Shown: positions 1 through 9,179, numbered from the stretch's first letter. The stretch: DNA of 64,000 nucleotides from Peterkaempfera bronchialis (GCF_003258605.2 NZ_CP031264.1:3596001-3660000), one strand, 5' to 3'. The notes: generated by a model from the letters alone, not told the origin. Made by a program: numbers and translations.

Positions 1-267
1 GGCGTGGCCACCAGGCACGCCGTGGTGGTCGGCCTGATGTACTCCCTCATCTGGGAGAGCCTGGTCGGCAACTTCGTGCACGGCGCCCGCACCCTCTCCG
101 TCCAGCAGTGGGGCCTCTCGCTCGCCAAGGCGGTCGCCGAGCCCGGCGTGATCACCGCCGATGTCTCGCTCTCGGTCGCCGTCCCGCTGCTGCTGCTGGT
201 CACCCTGGCCGCCACCGCCTTCGCCTCGGTACGGCTGGCCGGGCTCACCCTGGCCGGCGAGGAGTAA
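1..267 (+). CDS. ABC transporter permease, C-terminal fragment
   Basis: Open at the left edge, so only about the last 88 residues are visible. The fragment has a hydrophobic stretch, the segment LSVQQWGLSLAKAV, a final membrane helix and the tail RLAGLTLAGEE before TAA. That ending resembles ABC-2 or multidrug-type permease subunits of Streptomyces, which assemble with an ATPase subunit in the membrane. The GTG at position 4 is probably internal and not the true start. The partner ATPase would lie to the left, outside the window. Family assignment rests on resemblance of the tail, so substrate is unknown. Confidence 0.7.
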   Translation, partial: GVATRHAVVVGLMYSLIWESLVGNFVHGARTLSVQQWGLSLAKAVAEPGVITADVSLSVAVPLLLLVTLAATAFASVRLAGLTLAGEE

Positions 268-298
268 CCCCGGCCGAATCCAGGGTCCACGTCGACCG

Positions 299-308
299 GA
301 ATATATTC
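299..308. promoter_or_regulatory. 10-bp AT palindrome upstream of the secreted EEP gene
   Basis: GAATATATTC is a perfect palindrome in otherwise GC-rich DNA, about 62 bases before the ATG of the secreted nuclease-like gene. Its place and AT content suit a promoter or operator. No regulator is assigned. Confidence 0.3.
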
Positions 309-370
309 GCTTGCCCCTGCTCTGCTGCCGTGGTAGAAACTCGCGGAAGTCTTCACATCTGGGGGGTAGG

Positions 371-1345
371 ATGAAGAAATACTTTTCGGTCATTCCGGCG
401 GTGCTGGCCCTGGCCTTTGCCGGATCGACGGTGGCACAGGCGGAGATAACGGATCCATCGGCGGCGCCGGGGGTTCGCATGCTGACGCTCAACTCCTGCG
501 GCATCACCTGTGCGTACCCCACGCTCTCCACCACCAATGCGAATTCCGCAGCGGGCGACTGGGCGACCAACACCGCCCATGCAATGGACAACTGGGATGC
601 CGACGCGGTGATGCTCACCGAGGTCTGCTACGGCCAGTACGCGGCCCTGAAGACCAGGATGGCGTCGCCGCGCACCGGCTCCTACACGGACAACGACACC
701 TATGACGCGGAGTGGTACACGCCCGGTGGGCGGGAGTCGGCCGGGTGCGGCCGCTGGGGGACCGACCACCGGTTCGGGCTCGCCGTGCTGGTGAAGGGCG
801 GGTCGGACGCCATCACCGAAAGGCTGACGAAGTACCTCACCCTGGACCCGGCCGATTCCAACCAGAACAACCACCGGGGGATACTCTGCGCCAAAGCGAA
901 GATTGACGGCAAGAACGCCATGACATGCGTGACCCACCCCAGCCAGGTATCCGTCGCGGGCCGGACCAAGCAGATCCAGGAGGCGCTGGCCGCCGTGCAG
1001 AGCTGGGCCGGTACGACGCCGGTCATCCTCGGCGGCGATTTCAATGCGCAGCCCCTCGACCAGGAAATGGGATTGCTGTACTCGTCGGCCCACCCCGGCG
1101 GCACCGGCCAGTTCTCGGAGGTCGACGAGACCGACCAGCGGTACTTCGCCGCCTCCTGCGCCGGGAAGTCCATCTGCCGTTCCGGAGAGGACACCTTCGG
1201 GTCGACCGCGGCGAACTCCAAGAAGATCGACTACATTTTCGCCACCACCGCCCACTTCAAGGACTTCTACGGCGACGCCGCCCAGCGGGACATCGTGAAC
1301 TGGTCCGACCACAGTCTGCTGCGCGGGGCAGCCGCCTGGCGCTAG
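371..1345 (+). CDS. Secreted endonuclease/exonuclease/phosphatase (EEP) family protein
   Basis: 324 residues, ATG preceded by a G-rich run (GGGGGGTAGG) as the ribosome site. Residues 1-24 form a Sec signal peptide ending AQA, so the product should be exported. The mature part carries the EEP (DNase I-like) core: LTLNSC near the start, LTEVC with Glu84, GGDFN with Asp223 and Asn225, KIDYIF, and SDH at 312-314. These are the metal and catalytic residues of the fold. Several Cys residues suggest disulfides. The substrate could be DNA, a phosphoester or a sphingolipid; sequence alone does not decide. It stands alone, convergent with the following MFS gene. Confidence 0.85.
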   Translation: MKKYFSVIPAVLALAFAGSTVAQAEITDPSAAPGVRMLTLNSCGITCAYPTLSTTNANSAAGDWATNTAHAMDNWDADAVMLTEVCYGQYAALKTRMASPRTGSYTDNDTYDAEWYTPGGRESAGCGRWGTDHRFGLAVLVKGGSDAITERLTKYLTLDPADSNQNNHRGILCAKAKIDGKNAMTCVTHPSQVSVAGRTKQIQEALAAVQSWAGTTPVILGGDFNAQPLDQEMGLLYSSAHPGGTGQFSEVDETDQRYFAASCAGKSICRSGEDTFGSTAANSKKIDYIFATTAHFKDFYGDAAQRDIVNWSDHSLLRGAAAWR

Positions 1346-1365
1346 GCGGCGCCGAGCCAGTACCG

Positions 1366-2637
1366 CTAGCCGAGCACCCGGTCGCGGCCGGCGCCGAAGC
1401 CGGCCAGCGCGGCCACCGCGCAGAGCAGCAGCATCAGCGCCAGCGGCACCGTCCAGCCGCCGGTCGCCTGGTGCAGCGCGCCCGCCGCCACCGGGCCGGA
1501 CGCGGCCACCAGATAGCCGACGGTCTGCGTCATGCCCGAGAGCTGCGCGGCCACCGCCGAGCCGCCCGCCCGCAGCACGATGAAGGAGAGGCCCAGGCCC
1601 AGCGAACCGCCCTGCGCCACCCCCAGCAGCAGCGCGCACACCCATGCCCATGCCCCGGCGCCGGGTGCCACCAGCAGTCCGGCGATGCCGAGCGCATTGA
1701 GCGTCACCATGGCCACCGCCAAGCCCCGCTGACGGCGCATCCGCCCCGCCAGCAGCGGCACCGCGAACGCCCCGGCCACCTGCACCAGGTTGCTGAAGGC
1801 GAAGACCAGGCCCGCCGTGCCCCGGTCCATGCCGTGGTCGGCCAGGATCGTCGGCATCCAGGCCACCAGCGAGTAGACCAGCAGCGACGAGATGCCCATG
1901 AAGACGCTGATCTGCCAGGCCGTCACGGAGCGCCACACCCGTACCACCGGGGCGGCGCCCGCCACCGGGGAACCGGCCGCCGCCCCGGCCCGGCCGCGCA
2001 GCAGCTGCGGCAGCCAGCCGACCGCCGCGACCAGCGCCAGCACCGACCAGAAGCCCAGCGAGAAGCGCCAGCCGCCGCCCAGCGCCCGCTCCAGCGGCAC
2101 CGAGACCGCCGCCGCCAGCGTGGCGCCGACCAGCATCGCGGTGGAGTACACCCCCGTCATCGCCGCCGCCCGGTCCGGGAACTCCCGCTTGATCAGGCTG
2201 GGCATCGCCACATTGAGCACGGAGATCGCCACCCCGATCACCACACAGCCCGCGTAGAGCGCCGCCACCGTCGGCAGCACCCGCAGCAGCACCCCGCCCG
2301 CCAGCAGCAGCACCGCGCCCAGCACCACCCGCTCCACGCCATGCCGCCGCACCAGTCGCGGCGTCAACGGCGCCCCGACGCCCTGGAAGAGCACCGGCAC
2401 GGCCGTGATCAGACCGCTGGCGGTGGCCGACAGCCCCAGGCTGCGCTGCACCTCGGCGACCATCGGGGAGACCGCCGCCAGGCAGGCCCGCATATTCAGG
2501 GCCACCAGCACGATGCCGGCCAGCAGCAGCCCGGGGTGGACCAGCCGGTCCCGCAGGGCCGCCCGGTCGGCCCTCGCCCGCCTCTGCGGCGCCGGACCGG
2601 TCAGCGGCGGGGACTGGGGGGAGTCGGTGACGGGCAT
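1366..2637 (-). CDS. MFS transporter, CynX/NimT family
   Basis: 423 residues with about 12 predicted membrane helices. The segment ALNMRACLAAVSPMV in the first helix and the following loop are typical of the CynX/NimT (cyanate/nitroimidazole) branch of the major facilitator superfamily. The start is the ATG of MPVTDSP; a longer reading upstream is Arg-rich and unlike a transporter. The FadR-type regulator gene lies 136 bases upstream on the same strand, with a nearly pure-purine tract between them (about 2711-2760), so the pair is probably a regulator and its target. The substrate is not evident. Confidence 0.85.
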   Translation of the reverse strand: MPVTDSPQSPPLTGPAPQRRARADRAALRDRLVHPGLLLAGIVLVALNMRACLAAVSPMVAEVQRSLGLSATASGLITAVPVLFQGVGAPLTPRLVRRHGVERVVLGAVLLLAGGVLLRVLPTVAALYAGCVVIGVAISVLNVAMPSLIKREFPDRAAAMTGVYSTAMLVGATLAAAVSVPLERALGGGWRFSLGFWSVLALVAAVGWLPQLLRGRAGAAAGSPVAGAAPVVRVWRSVTAWQISVFMGISSLLVYSLVAWMPTILADHGMDRGTAGLVFAFSNLVQVAGAFAVPLLAGRMRRQRGLAVAMVTLNALGIAGLLVAPGAGAWAWVCALLLGVAQGGSLGLGLSFIVLRAGGSAVAAQLSGMTQTVGYLVAASGPVAAGALHQATGGWTVPLALMLLLCAVAALAGFGAGRDRVLG

Positions 2638-2773
2638 GGGCGGGCGGCACTCCTCTCGGTGCGTGTACGGCGCATCAGGGCGCGCGGCAGCGCGGCACCC
2701 CGGCGGGGACACGGAAGGACGAACGGAAACAGGAAAGGGGACAGGAAAGCGAACAGGACGCGGGACGGGCCTG

Positions 2774-3499
2774 CTACTTGCGGGCCGCGTTCTCGGCCAG
2801 CAACTGCTCCACGGCGGCCGTCGGCTCCGCGAGCAGGGCCCGGCAGGCGGCCTCGGCCCGCTCAGGGTCGCCGCTCTCGATGGCGTCCACCATGGCGGCA
2901 TGGGTGTCCACGGCCACCTCGGGCATCTCATGGTCGCCGAAGGCCGCCTGCATGGCCTCGCGCACGGAAGCACCGAAGTAGCGGTACACCTCGGCGAGCG
3001 CCGGGTTGTGCGCGGCGTCCACCACGGCGGTGTGGAACTCCAGGTCGTGCTCGACGGTCGCCCCGCGCCCCGCCCGCTCCGGATGCGCCGCCAGCACCGC
3101 GGCCTCCGCCGCCAGCGCGGCCCGCATCCGGGCCAGGTCCTCGGGGGTGTGCCGTACGGCTGCCAGCCGGGCGGCCTCCACCTCCAGCGAGCGCCGCACC
3201 TCCAGCACATCGCGTACGCCCGAACGCTGCACCCCGCGCAGCACCGACGCCGGGTCGCTGGTGGAGCGGACGAAGGTGCCCTCGCCCTGCCGGGAGACCA
3301 GCATGCCGGCGTGCACCAGCACCCGGACCGCCTCGCGCACCGTGTTCCGGCCCACCTGCAACCGCTCGGCCAGCTCATGCTCGGTCGGGATGCGGTCACC
3401 GACCTGCCAGGCACCGGAGGCCAACTGCTCCCGCAGCTGTTCGATGGCGGCGTCGACCAGCGAGCGGCGTCCGGCCGCGTGCAGGGTCCCTCCGGTCAT
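2774..3499 (-). CDS. GntR-family transcriptional regulator, FadR subfamily
   Basis: 241 residues. Residues about 12-75 are a winged helix-turn-helix of the GntR type (IPTEHELAERLQVGRNTVREAVRVL, then GMLVSRQGEGTFV). Residues about 85-230 are an all-helical FCD/FadR ligand domain with the ExxR...LE signature and the metal-ligand set D..H (EHDLEFHTAVVDAAHN) and a later H (DTHAAMVDAI). It probably binds a small carboxylate and regulates the following MFS gene. Its upstream region is entirely the 121-bp tandem array, so its promoter must lie inside repeats or in the 40 bases before the start. Confidence 0.88.
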   Translation of the reverse strand: MTGGTLHAAGRRSLVDAAIEQLREQLASGAWQVGDRIPTEHELAERLQVGRNTVREAVRVLVHAGMLVSRQGEGTFVRSTSDPASVLRGVQRSGVRDVLEVRRSLEVEAARLAAVRHTPEDLARMRAALAAEAAVLAAHPERAGRGATVEHDLEFHTAVVDAAHNPALAEVYRYFGASVREAMQAAFGDHEMPEVAVDTHAAMVDAIESGDPERAEAACRALLAEPTAAVEQLLAENAARK

Positions 3500-3539
3500 G
3501 CGCCGCCCACCTCCAGCCGTGCTTCAGTCATCCTGCTGC

Positions 3540-4106
3540 CCGGTCATCCTACAACTCGCCGACCACGACCCCGCCGGGGGTGTGGCCGGAGGGCGTTCAA
3601 GGGTCAGCGCCACGCCGTCTTCGTCGGCTGCCCGATCAACTCGCCCCACCGTTCCCCCGCCGGAGGTGTGACCAGAAGGGAGGTCCGGGCTACGGGTGTG
3701 GCCGGAGGGCGTTCCAGGGTCAGCGCCACGCCGTCCTCGTCGGCCGCCCGATCAACCTGCAACTCGCTCCACCGTTCTCCCGCCGGGGGTGTGACCGGAG
3801 GGGGGCCGGGCTACGGGTGTGGCCGGAGGGCGTTGCAGGACCAGCGCCACGCCGTCTTCGTCGGCTGCCCGGTCATCCTGCGACCCGCCCCACTGTTCCC
3901 CTGCCGGGGGTGTGGCTGGAGGGGGGCCGGGCTACGGGTGCGGCCGGAGGGCGTTCCAGGGCCGGGTCACGCTGTCCTCGTTGGTCGCCCGGTCATCCTG
4001 CAACCCGCCTCACCGTTCCCCCGCCGGGGGTGTGACCGGAGGGAGGCCCGGGCTACGGGTGGGGGAAGAGGCGTTCCAGGACCAGGGCCACGCCGTCCTC
4101 GTCATT
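3540..4106. repeat. 121-bp tandem array built from the 3' end of the HAD gene
   Basis: Three full units begin at 3687, 3808 and 3929 (each starts GGGCTACGGG), exactly 121 bases apart. A shortened unit precedes them (about 3571-3686) and remnants reach about 3540. The unit beginning at 4050 is the real 3' end of the HAD phosphatase gene. Each unit repeats, with substitutions, the last ~50 bases of that gene (coding [12 protein letters not shown] on the minus strand) with its TAG, then about 70 bases of flank. 121 is not a multiple of 3, so this is not a protein repeat. It fills the whole gap between the GntR and HAD genes. Confidence 0.9.
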
Positions 4107-4880
4107 GGAGGCGGTGACCTCGTGGGCCACCGCCTTCAACTGCTCATGGGCGTTGGCCATGGCGACCCCACGGCGGGCCCAGCCGAACATCGGCACATCG
4201 TTGGGCATGTCGCCGAAGGCGAGGGTGTCCTCGGCCGTGACGCCCAGCCGGCGGGCGGCGATGGAGAGCCCGGTCGCCTTGGTCAGGCCCAGCGGCAGGA
4301 TCTCCACGATGCCCTCGCCCGCCATCACCACGCCGACCAGGTCACCCGCCACCCTGCGGGCGGCGGTGGCCAGCTCGTCGTCGGTCATGCCGGGGTGCTG
4401 GATGTACAGCTTGTTGATGGGCGCCCGCCAGAGCCCGCCGGTGCCGTCCAGCCGGACCATCGGCAGGTCCGCGATGGTCAGCTCGAAGCCCGGACCGGCC
4501 AGCATGGCGCCGTCCAGCCCGTCCTGGTGTGCGGCGACCGTGAGCGTGCCGACCTCGGCCTCCACCTTGGCCAGCGCCATCGCGGCCAGCTGCCGGTCCA
4601 GGGTGACGGAGGTGAGCAGCCGGTGCGCGCCCGCGTCGTACACCTGCGCGCCCTGCCCGCACACCGCGAGCCCGGTGTAGCCGATGGCGTCGAAGACCGG
4701 GCGGGTCACCGAGGCCGGACGGCCGGTCACCACGATGTGCACCGCACCGGCGGCGGTCGCCGCCGCCAGCGCGGCCACGGTGCGGGCGGAGACCGTCTCA
4801 CCGCTGGTCAGCAGTGTGCCGTCCAGGTCGGTGGCGATCAGCCGGTAGGCGGGGGCGGTGGTGGGCGCGGTGGTGGTCAC
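4053..4880 (-). CDS. HAD-superfamily phosphatase (Cof/IIB type)
   Basis: 275 residues. The N-terminus has the HAD nucleophile motif DLDGT (Asp18 and Asp20), motif II in VVTGRP, a cap domain of Cof/SupH type in the middle, and motif IV near residue 223 as GDMPNDVPM. It likely hydrolyses a sugar phosphate or nucleotide monophosphate in the cytosol. The GTG start overlaps the serS stop as GTGA (4877-4880), so translation is coupled to serS; the same pairing is common in Streptomyces. The last ~50 bases are the template-like end of the adjacent 121-bp array. Confidence 0.9.
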   Translation of the reverse strand: MTTTAPTTAPAYRLIATDLDGTLLTSGETVSARTVAALAAATAAGAVHIVVTGRPASVTRPVFDAIGYTGLAVCGQGAQVYDAGAHRLLTSVTLDRQLAAMALAKVEAEVGTLTVAAHQDGLDGAMLAGPGFELTIADLPMVRLDGTGGLWRAPINKLYIQHPGMTDDELATAARRVAGDLVGVVMAGEGIVEILPLGLTKATGLSIAARRLGVTAEDTLAFGDMPNDVPMFGWARRGVAMANAHEQLKAVAHEVTASNDEDGVALVLERLFPHP

Positions 4881-6154
4881 GTGCCGACCGGCTCCAGCAG
4901 CTCCCGCCCGCCGAGGAACGGCCGCAGCGCCTTGGGGACCGCCACCGAGCCGTCGGCCTGCTGGTGGTTCTCCAGGATCGCGACGATGGTGCGCGGTACG
5001 GCGACCAGGGTGCCGTTGAGCGTGGCCAGCGGGCGCACCCCGCCCTCCCCGCGCATCCGGATGGAGAGCCGGCGCGACTGGTACTCGGTGGTGTTGGAGG
5101 TCGAGGTGACCTCGCGGTACTTGCCCTGGGTGGGGATCCACGCCTCGATGTCGAACTTGCGGGCGGCGGAGGCGCCCAGGTCGCCGGAGGCGACGTCGAT
5201 CACCCGGTAGGGCAGCTCCAGGGCGTTGAGGAAGTCCTTCTCCCACTGGAGCAGGCGGCGGTGCTCGGCCTCCGCCTCCTCCGGCGTGGTGTAGACGAAC
5301 ATCTCCACCTTGTCGAACTGGTGCACCCGGATGATGCCCCGGGTGTCCTTGCCGTAGGTGCCGGCCTCGCGGCGGAAGCAGGGCGAGAAGCCCGCGTAGC
5401 GCAGCGGCAGCCGGTCGGCGTCGATGATCTCGTCCATGTGGTAGCCGGCCAGCGCCACCTCGGACGTGCCGACCAGGTAGAAGTCGTCCTGCTCCAGCCG
5501 GAAGACGTTCTCGGCGGCCTGGCCGAGGAAGCCGGTGCCCTCCATGGCGCGGGGCTTGACCAGCGCGGGGGTGATCATCGGGCTGAAGCCGGCCTCGACG
5601 GCCTGGGCGACGGCCATGTTCACCAGGGCCAGCTCCAGCAGGGCGCCGACGCCGGTGAGGTAGTAGAAGCGCGCACCGGAGACCTTGGCGGCCCGCTCGG
5701 TGTCGATCGCGCCCAGCAGCCGGCCGAGCTCCACGTGGTCGCGCGCCTCGAAGCCCTCGGCGGCGAAGTCGCGCGGGGTGCCGATCTCCTCAAGGGTGAC
5801 GAAGTCCTCCTCGCCGCCGACCGGGGCCTCCGGGTCGATGAGGTTGGCGAGGGAGGCGAGCAGCCGGTCGGCTTCCTCCTTGGCCTCGTTCTGCGCGGCG
5901 TCGGCGGCCTTGACCTCGGCGGAGAGCACGGAGGCGCGCTTCAGCAGCTCGGCCTTCTCCTCGCCCTGGGCCTTGGGGATCTGCTTGCCGAGGGTCTTCT
6001 GCTCATTGCGCAGTTCGTCGAAGCGACTGCCTGAGGACCTGCGCCGCTCGTCGGCGGCGAGCAGGGCGTCGACAAGGTCGACATCCTCACCACGGGCACG
6101 CTGCGAGGCGCGCACTCGGTCGGGGTCCTCACGGAGCAGGCGAAGGTCAATCAC
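4877..6154 (-). CDS. serS: Serine--tRNA ligase
   Basis: 425 residues, normal length for bacterial SerRS. The N-terminus ([15 protein letters not shown]) leads a coiled-coil tRNA-binding arm (about 30-100, rich in Glu, Lys and Ala). The class II catalytic core follows, with motif 2 around [22 protein letters not shown] and motif 3 near the end ([20 protein letters not shown]). It charges tRNA-Ser, two genes for which lie in this window. I chose the GTG at 6154 because the protein then begins like the family and a GGTAGG element sits upstream. It heads a two-gene unit with the HAD phosphatase. Confidence 0.97.
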   Translation of the reverse strand: MIDLRLLREDPDRVRASQRARGEDVDLVDALLAADERRRSSGSRFDELRNEQKTLGKQIPKAQGEEKAELLKRASVLSAEVKAADAAQNEAKEEADRLLASLANLIDPEAPVGGEEDFVTLEEIGTPRDFAAEGFEARDHVELGRLLGAIDTERAAKVSGARFYYLTGVGALLELALVNMAVAQAVEAGFSPMITPALVKPRAMEGTGFLGQAAENVFRLEQDDFYLVGTSEVALAGYHMDEIIDADRLPLRYAGFSPCFRREAGTYGKDTRGIIRVHQFDKVEMFVYTTPEEAEAEHRRLLQWEKDFLNALELPYRVIDVASGDLGASAARKFDIEAWIPTQGKYREVTSTSNTTEYQSRRLSIRMRGEGGVRPLATLNGTLVAVPRTIVAILENHQQADGSVAVPKALRPFLGGRELLEPVGT

Positions 6155-6311
6155 AGGGGGAAGCCTACCGGGGCCGCCCCCCTGACCCGCCAACTCTTTC
6201 GCTGCGGTGATCCAAGGGGGCGAAGATCGAATGAGATCGATCAAGCACGATTCTTTACCTGGATAGAGCGCGTTTGTCGCTTTCCGTCCATTTTTCTGAG
6301 ATCATCCCCGC

Positions 6312-6598
6312 TGGGGATAACCAGGGAATGCCTGTGGATAACCGGGTGTGCACAACCCTCGGCGCCGATTCGTCCACAGCCTGTGCAGTGGATCTGTGGA
6401 TTCCCGCCCGTGACCGCTTCCGGCGCCCCAAATCCGTTGAAACTCCCCCATGAGCAGGAAATCGAGCACCCGACCGCGTGATGCGGGCCCCCTGCCATGA
6501 CAAGATTCCGACATGTCCGACTACCCCAGGAGTCGACCTTCCATGGCGGTTTGTCGACTCATCCCCAGGGCTGTGGATAACTTGCTTCCTGTGGATGT
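6312..6598. promoter_or_regulatory. DnaA-box cluster between serS and pheA
   Basis: Two perfect copies of TTATCCACA (minus strand) lie at 6333-6341 and 6572-6580. A third box, TCGTCCACA, is at 6370-6378 on the plus strand. Near matches are at 6312-6320, 6347-6355 (TTGTGCACA), 6395-6403, 6559-6567 and 6590-6598. The 560-base gap (6155-6715) holds no convincing gene and is poorer in GC than its surroundings. dnaA and dnaN do not flank it, so it is more likely a DnaA-binding or titration site than oriC. Confidence 0.7.
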
Positions 6599-6715
6599 CC
6601 GGCTGCGCCCCAGGTGGCGGGCCTGATGGCCGTCCCCTGGATGGCCGAAAAGTCGACTGATGGACACCGATCAGACCCGATCAGGCAGGTTCTGTCCCGA
6701 TCGGAGTGACGGCCG

Positions 6716-7648
6716 TTACAGCTCCCCGCGCCCGTCCATGCACCGCGACAGCCAGTCCGCAGCCGAGGTGAAGTCCTCGTCCGAGGTGCCCGGTCGCAGC
6801 TGCGGCCGCACCTCGTCCGCCCTCGGATACGAGCCCAGGAACCGCACCTTGGGGCAGAACCGCTTCAGCCCCATCAGCGCCTCGCCCACCCGGCGGTCCG
6901 CGATGTGCCCCTCGCAGTCGATCGAGAAGCAGTAGTTCCCCAGGCCCTGGCCGGTCGGACGGGACTCGATCCGCATCAGGTTCACCCCGCGCGCCGCGAA
7001 CTCCTGAAGCAGCTCCAGCAGTGCACCCGGGTGGTCGTCGCCCAGCCAGACCACCGCCGACGTCTTGTCCGCCCCGGTCGGGGAGGACGTCCGCCCCGGC
7101 CGGCCGACCAGCACAAACCGGGTGGTCGCCGACCGGCCGCCGTGGATGTCGGTGACCAGCGGCTCCAGCCCGTACAGCCGCGCCGCGAACTCCCCCGCGA
7201 ACGCCCCGTCGAACCGCCCCTCCTGCACCTGCCGGGCGCCGTCCGCATTGGACGCCGCCGACTCCCACTGCGCGTCCGGCAGATGGGCCTCCAGCCACTT
7301 GCGGACCTGCGGCTGCGCCACCGGGTGCCCGGTGACCGTCTTCACATCCGCCAGCTGCGTCCCCGGCCGCACCAGCAGCGCAAAGGCGATCGGCAGCAGC
7401 ACCTCGCGGTAGATCATCAGCGGGGAGCCGGTGGCCAGCTCGTCCAGCGTGGCGGTCACCCCGCCCTCCACCGAGTTCTCGATCGCCACCAGGGCGCCCG
7501 CCGCCTCGCCGCGCCGCACCGCGTCCAGCACGGCGGGCACCGAGACCATCGGCACCAGCTCGCGGGTCGCCGCCTCGGGCAGCGAGCGCAGGGCCGCCTC
7601 GGTGAAGGTGCCCTCGGGCCCGAGATAGGTGTAGCGGGTGGCCGACAT
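6716..7648 (-). CDS. pheA: Prephenate dehydratase
   Basis: 310 residues. Residues 1-180 are the periplasmic-binding-like prephenate dehydratase domain (TYLGPEGTFTEAAL at the start, later SVEGGVTATLDEL and the segment ending TTRFVLVGRP). Residues about 200-280 are the regulatory ACT domain with GALLELLQEFAARGVNL and the ESRP motif that binds phenylalanine. It makes phenylpyruvate from prephenate and should be feedback-inhibited by Phe. The ATG at 7648 follows GGAGGCGG; an upstream start would add an unconserved tail. There is no chorismate mutase domain, as usual in actinobacteria. Confidence 0.96.
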   Translation of the reverse strand: MSATRYTYLGPEGTFTEAALRSLPEAATRELVPMVSVPAVLDAVRRGEAAGALVAIENSVEGGVTATLDELATGSPLMIYREVLLPIAFALLVRPGTQLADVKTVTGHPVAQPQVRKWLEAHLPDAQWESAASNADGARQVQEGRFDGAFAGEFAARLYGLEPLVTDIHGGRSATTRFVLVGRPGRTSSPTGADKTSAVVWLGDDHPGALLELLQEFAARGVNLMRIESRPTGQGLGNYCFSIDCEGHIADRRVGEALMGLKRFCPKVRFLGSYPRADEVRPQLRPGTSDEDFTSAADWLSRCMDGRGEL

Positions 7649-7756
7649 TCCGCCTCCGTGCGGTGCGCTGCTGGGGCGTCCGCAGACAGACGCCCGTTTC
7701 GCCACCTTAACCAGTCCGCCGGTCGGGGCGCGGCACGTTCCGCCCCCTGGAACCCC

Positions 7757-9172
7757 TCACGACTCCAGCAGCGCCTGGCCCACATAGCCGCCCGGCGCCG
7801 CACCGCCCGGCACCGCGTACAGCCCGCTCGCCTCGTGCCGCAGGAACCGGGAGAGGCTGTCCGCCCCCGCCAGCTTGCGCTGCACCGGGACGAAGCCGGT
7901 CAGCGGATCGGCTTGGAAGGCGATGAAGAGCAGCCCCGCGTCCGGGGAGCCGTCCGGCAGAAAGCCGTCGTGGTACGAGAACCCGCGCCGCAGCATGGTC
8001 GCGCCGCCGTTGGCGGTCGGCGCCGCCACCCGGATGTGGGCGTCCGCCGGGACGGCCAGGGTGCCGTCCGGGTTGCGCTTCTCCAGGTCGACCGCGGTGG
8101 TCTCGGCGCCGCCGGAGAGCGGGGCGCCGTCCGACTTGCGACGGCCGATCACCCGCTCCTGGCGGTCCACCGGCAGGTTCTCCCAGTTGTCCAGCAGCAT
8201 CCGGATCCGGCGGACCACCGCATACGACCCGCCGGCCATCCAGGCTGGATCCGCCTCCTTCGCCGCCACAAAGACCTTGGACGCGAACGAGGCGTCCGAC
8301 GGCCGGGGGTTGTTGGTGCCGTCCACCTGGCCCATCAGATTGCGGGTGGTCACCGGCCGGGCGGTCGCCCCCGGGGAGCGGCTGAAGCCGGACATCTGCC
8401 AGCGGACCGCCGCCACCCCGGCCGCCTGCTGCTGGAGCACCCGCAGCGCATGGAAGGCGACCAGCGCGTCGTCCGCACAGATCTGCACCCACAGGTCGCC
8501 GTCGCTGCGGGACCGGTCGATGGCGTCGTCGGGGAAGTCCGGCAGCGGGTCCAGCGCCTCCGGGCGGGCGGCGGTCAGCCCTATCCGCTCGAACAGCGAG
8601 GCACCGAAGCCGAAGGTCACGGTGAGCGAGCACGGTCCGGCGTCCAGCGCGATCTGGTTCTCGTGGTCGGCCGCCGGCCGCCCCTCCGCCAGCCGCGCCG
8701 CCGAGTCCGACCAGCGCCGCATCAGCGCCGCCAGCTGCGCCCGCTTCACCCCGGCGGCGAGGTCGAAGGCGGCCAGGTGCACCCGGGCCTGCTGGCTCTG
8801 CACGATGCCCGCCTGGTGGGCGCCGTGGAACGGCACCGCCGCCGCCCCCAGCGACGTCGCCGCCGGGCCGCCCGAGCGGCCGTCCGCCGCCGCCGCATAG
8901 CCGAAGGCGCCGCCCGCCGCCCCGACCGCCAACCCGGCGGCCCCGGCCGCGCCGAGCAGCCCGCGCCGGGTGAGGGCCGGCCGCGACGACCCCGCCGCGC
9001 CGTCCTGCCCGGTCACCGTGGGCTGCTGCTGTCCGCCGTCCCGCACTGCCGTCCCGTCCACGACTGGCCTGTCCATGTTCCGCACTGCCTTGTTCCGCAC
9101 TGCCTTGTTCCGCACTGCCTTGTCCCGCACTGCCCTGCCTGCGCTCCGCGCGCTCCGAGCCGCCTTGCCCAC
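7757..9172 (-). CDS. Tat-exported DyP-type haem peroxidase
   Basis: 471 residues from the GTG at 9172. A twin-arginine signal (TRRGLLGAAGAAG) precedes the DyP domain, which shows the family motif as GQVDGTNNPRP and the haem-side segment RRGFSYHDGF. It resembles EfeB/YcdB enzymes that oxidise dyes or take iron from haem. The GTG start sits 7 bases after the CopC-CopD stop, suggesting coupling. The ATG at 9076 (MDRPVVDG) is an alternative; it would remove the unusual N-terminal VRNKA repeats encoded by 15-bp tandem repeats, and would still leave a 40-residue n-region before RR. Last gene of the copper cluster. Confidence 0.9.
   Translation of the reverse strand: MGKAARSARSAGRAVRDKAVRNKAVRNKAVRNMDRPVVDGTAVRDGGQQQPTVTGQDGAAGSSRPALTRRGLLGAAGAAGLAVGAAGGAFGYAAAADGRSGGPAATSLGAAAVPFHGAHQAGIVQSQQARVHLAAFDLAAGVKRAQLAALMRRWSDSAARLAEGRPAADHENQIALDAGPCSLTVTFGFGASLFERIGLTAARPEALDPLPDFPDDAIDRSRSDGDLWVQICADDALVAFHALRVLQQQAAGVAAVRWQMSGFSRSPGATARPVTTRNLMGQVDGTNNPRPSDASFASKVFVAAKEADPAWMAGGSYAVVRRIRMLLDNWENLPVDRQERVIGRRKSDGAPLSGGAETTAVDLEKRNPDGTLAVPADAHIRVAAPTANGGATMLRRGFSYHDGFLPDGSPDAGLLFIAFQADPLTGFVPVQRKLAGADSLSRFLRHEASGLYAVPGGAAPGGYVGQALLES
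9077..9140. repeat. 15-bp tandem repeats in the DyP 5' end
   Basis: The unit GTTCCGCACTGCCTT is repeated three to four times. In frame on the minus strand it encodes VRNKA repeats ahead of the Tat signal. If translation starts at the ATG of MDRP instead, the array is 5' leader. Confidence 0.75.
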
Positions 9173-9179
9173 GCTCCGC

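Noticed and set aside
925-4035. Plus-strand open reading of about 1036 codons across the MFS and GntR genes
   Set aside because: Arg/Gln/Pro-rich translation without domains, antisense to two clear genes and running through the 121-bp array.
3540-4106. 121-bp array as a mobile element or integron-like array
   Set aside because: No transposase or integrase, no terminal inverted repeats, and the unit content comes from the neighbouring gene.
6478-6660. 60-codon reading between serS and pheA
   Set aside because: Overlaps DnaA boxes, has no ribosome site, and its composition is unlike neighbouring genes.
6155-6715. The DnaA-box region as oriC
   Set aside because: dnaA and dnaN are not adjacent and the number of strong boxes is well below that of a Streptomyces origin.
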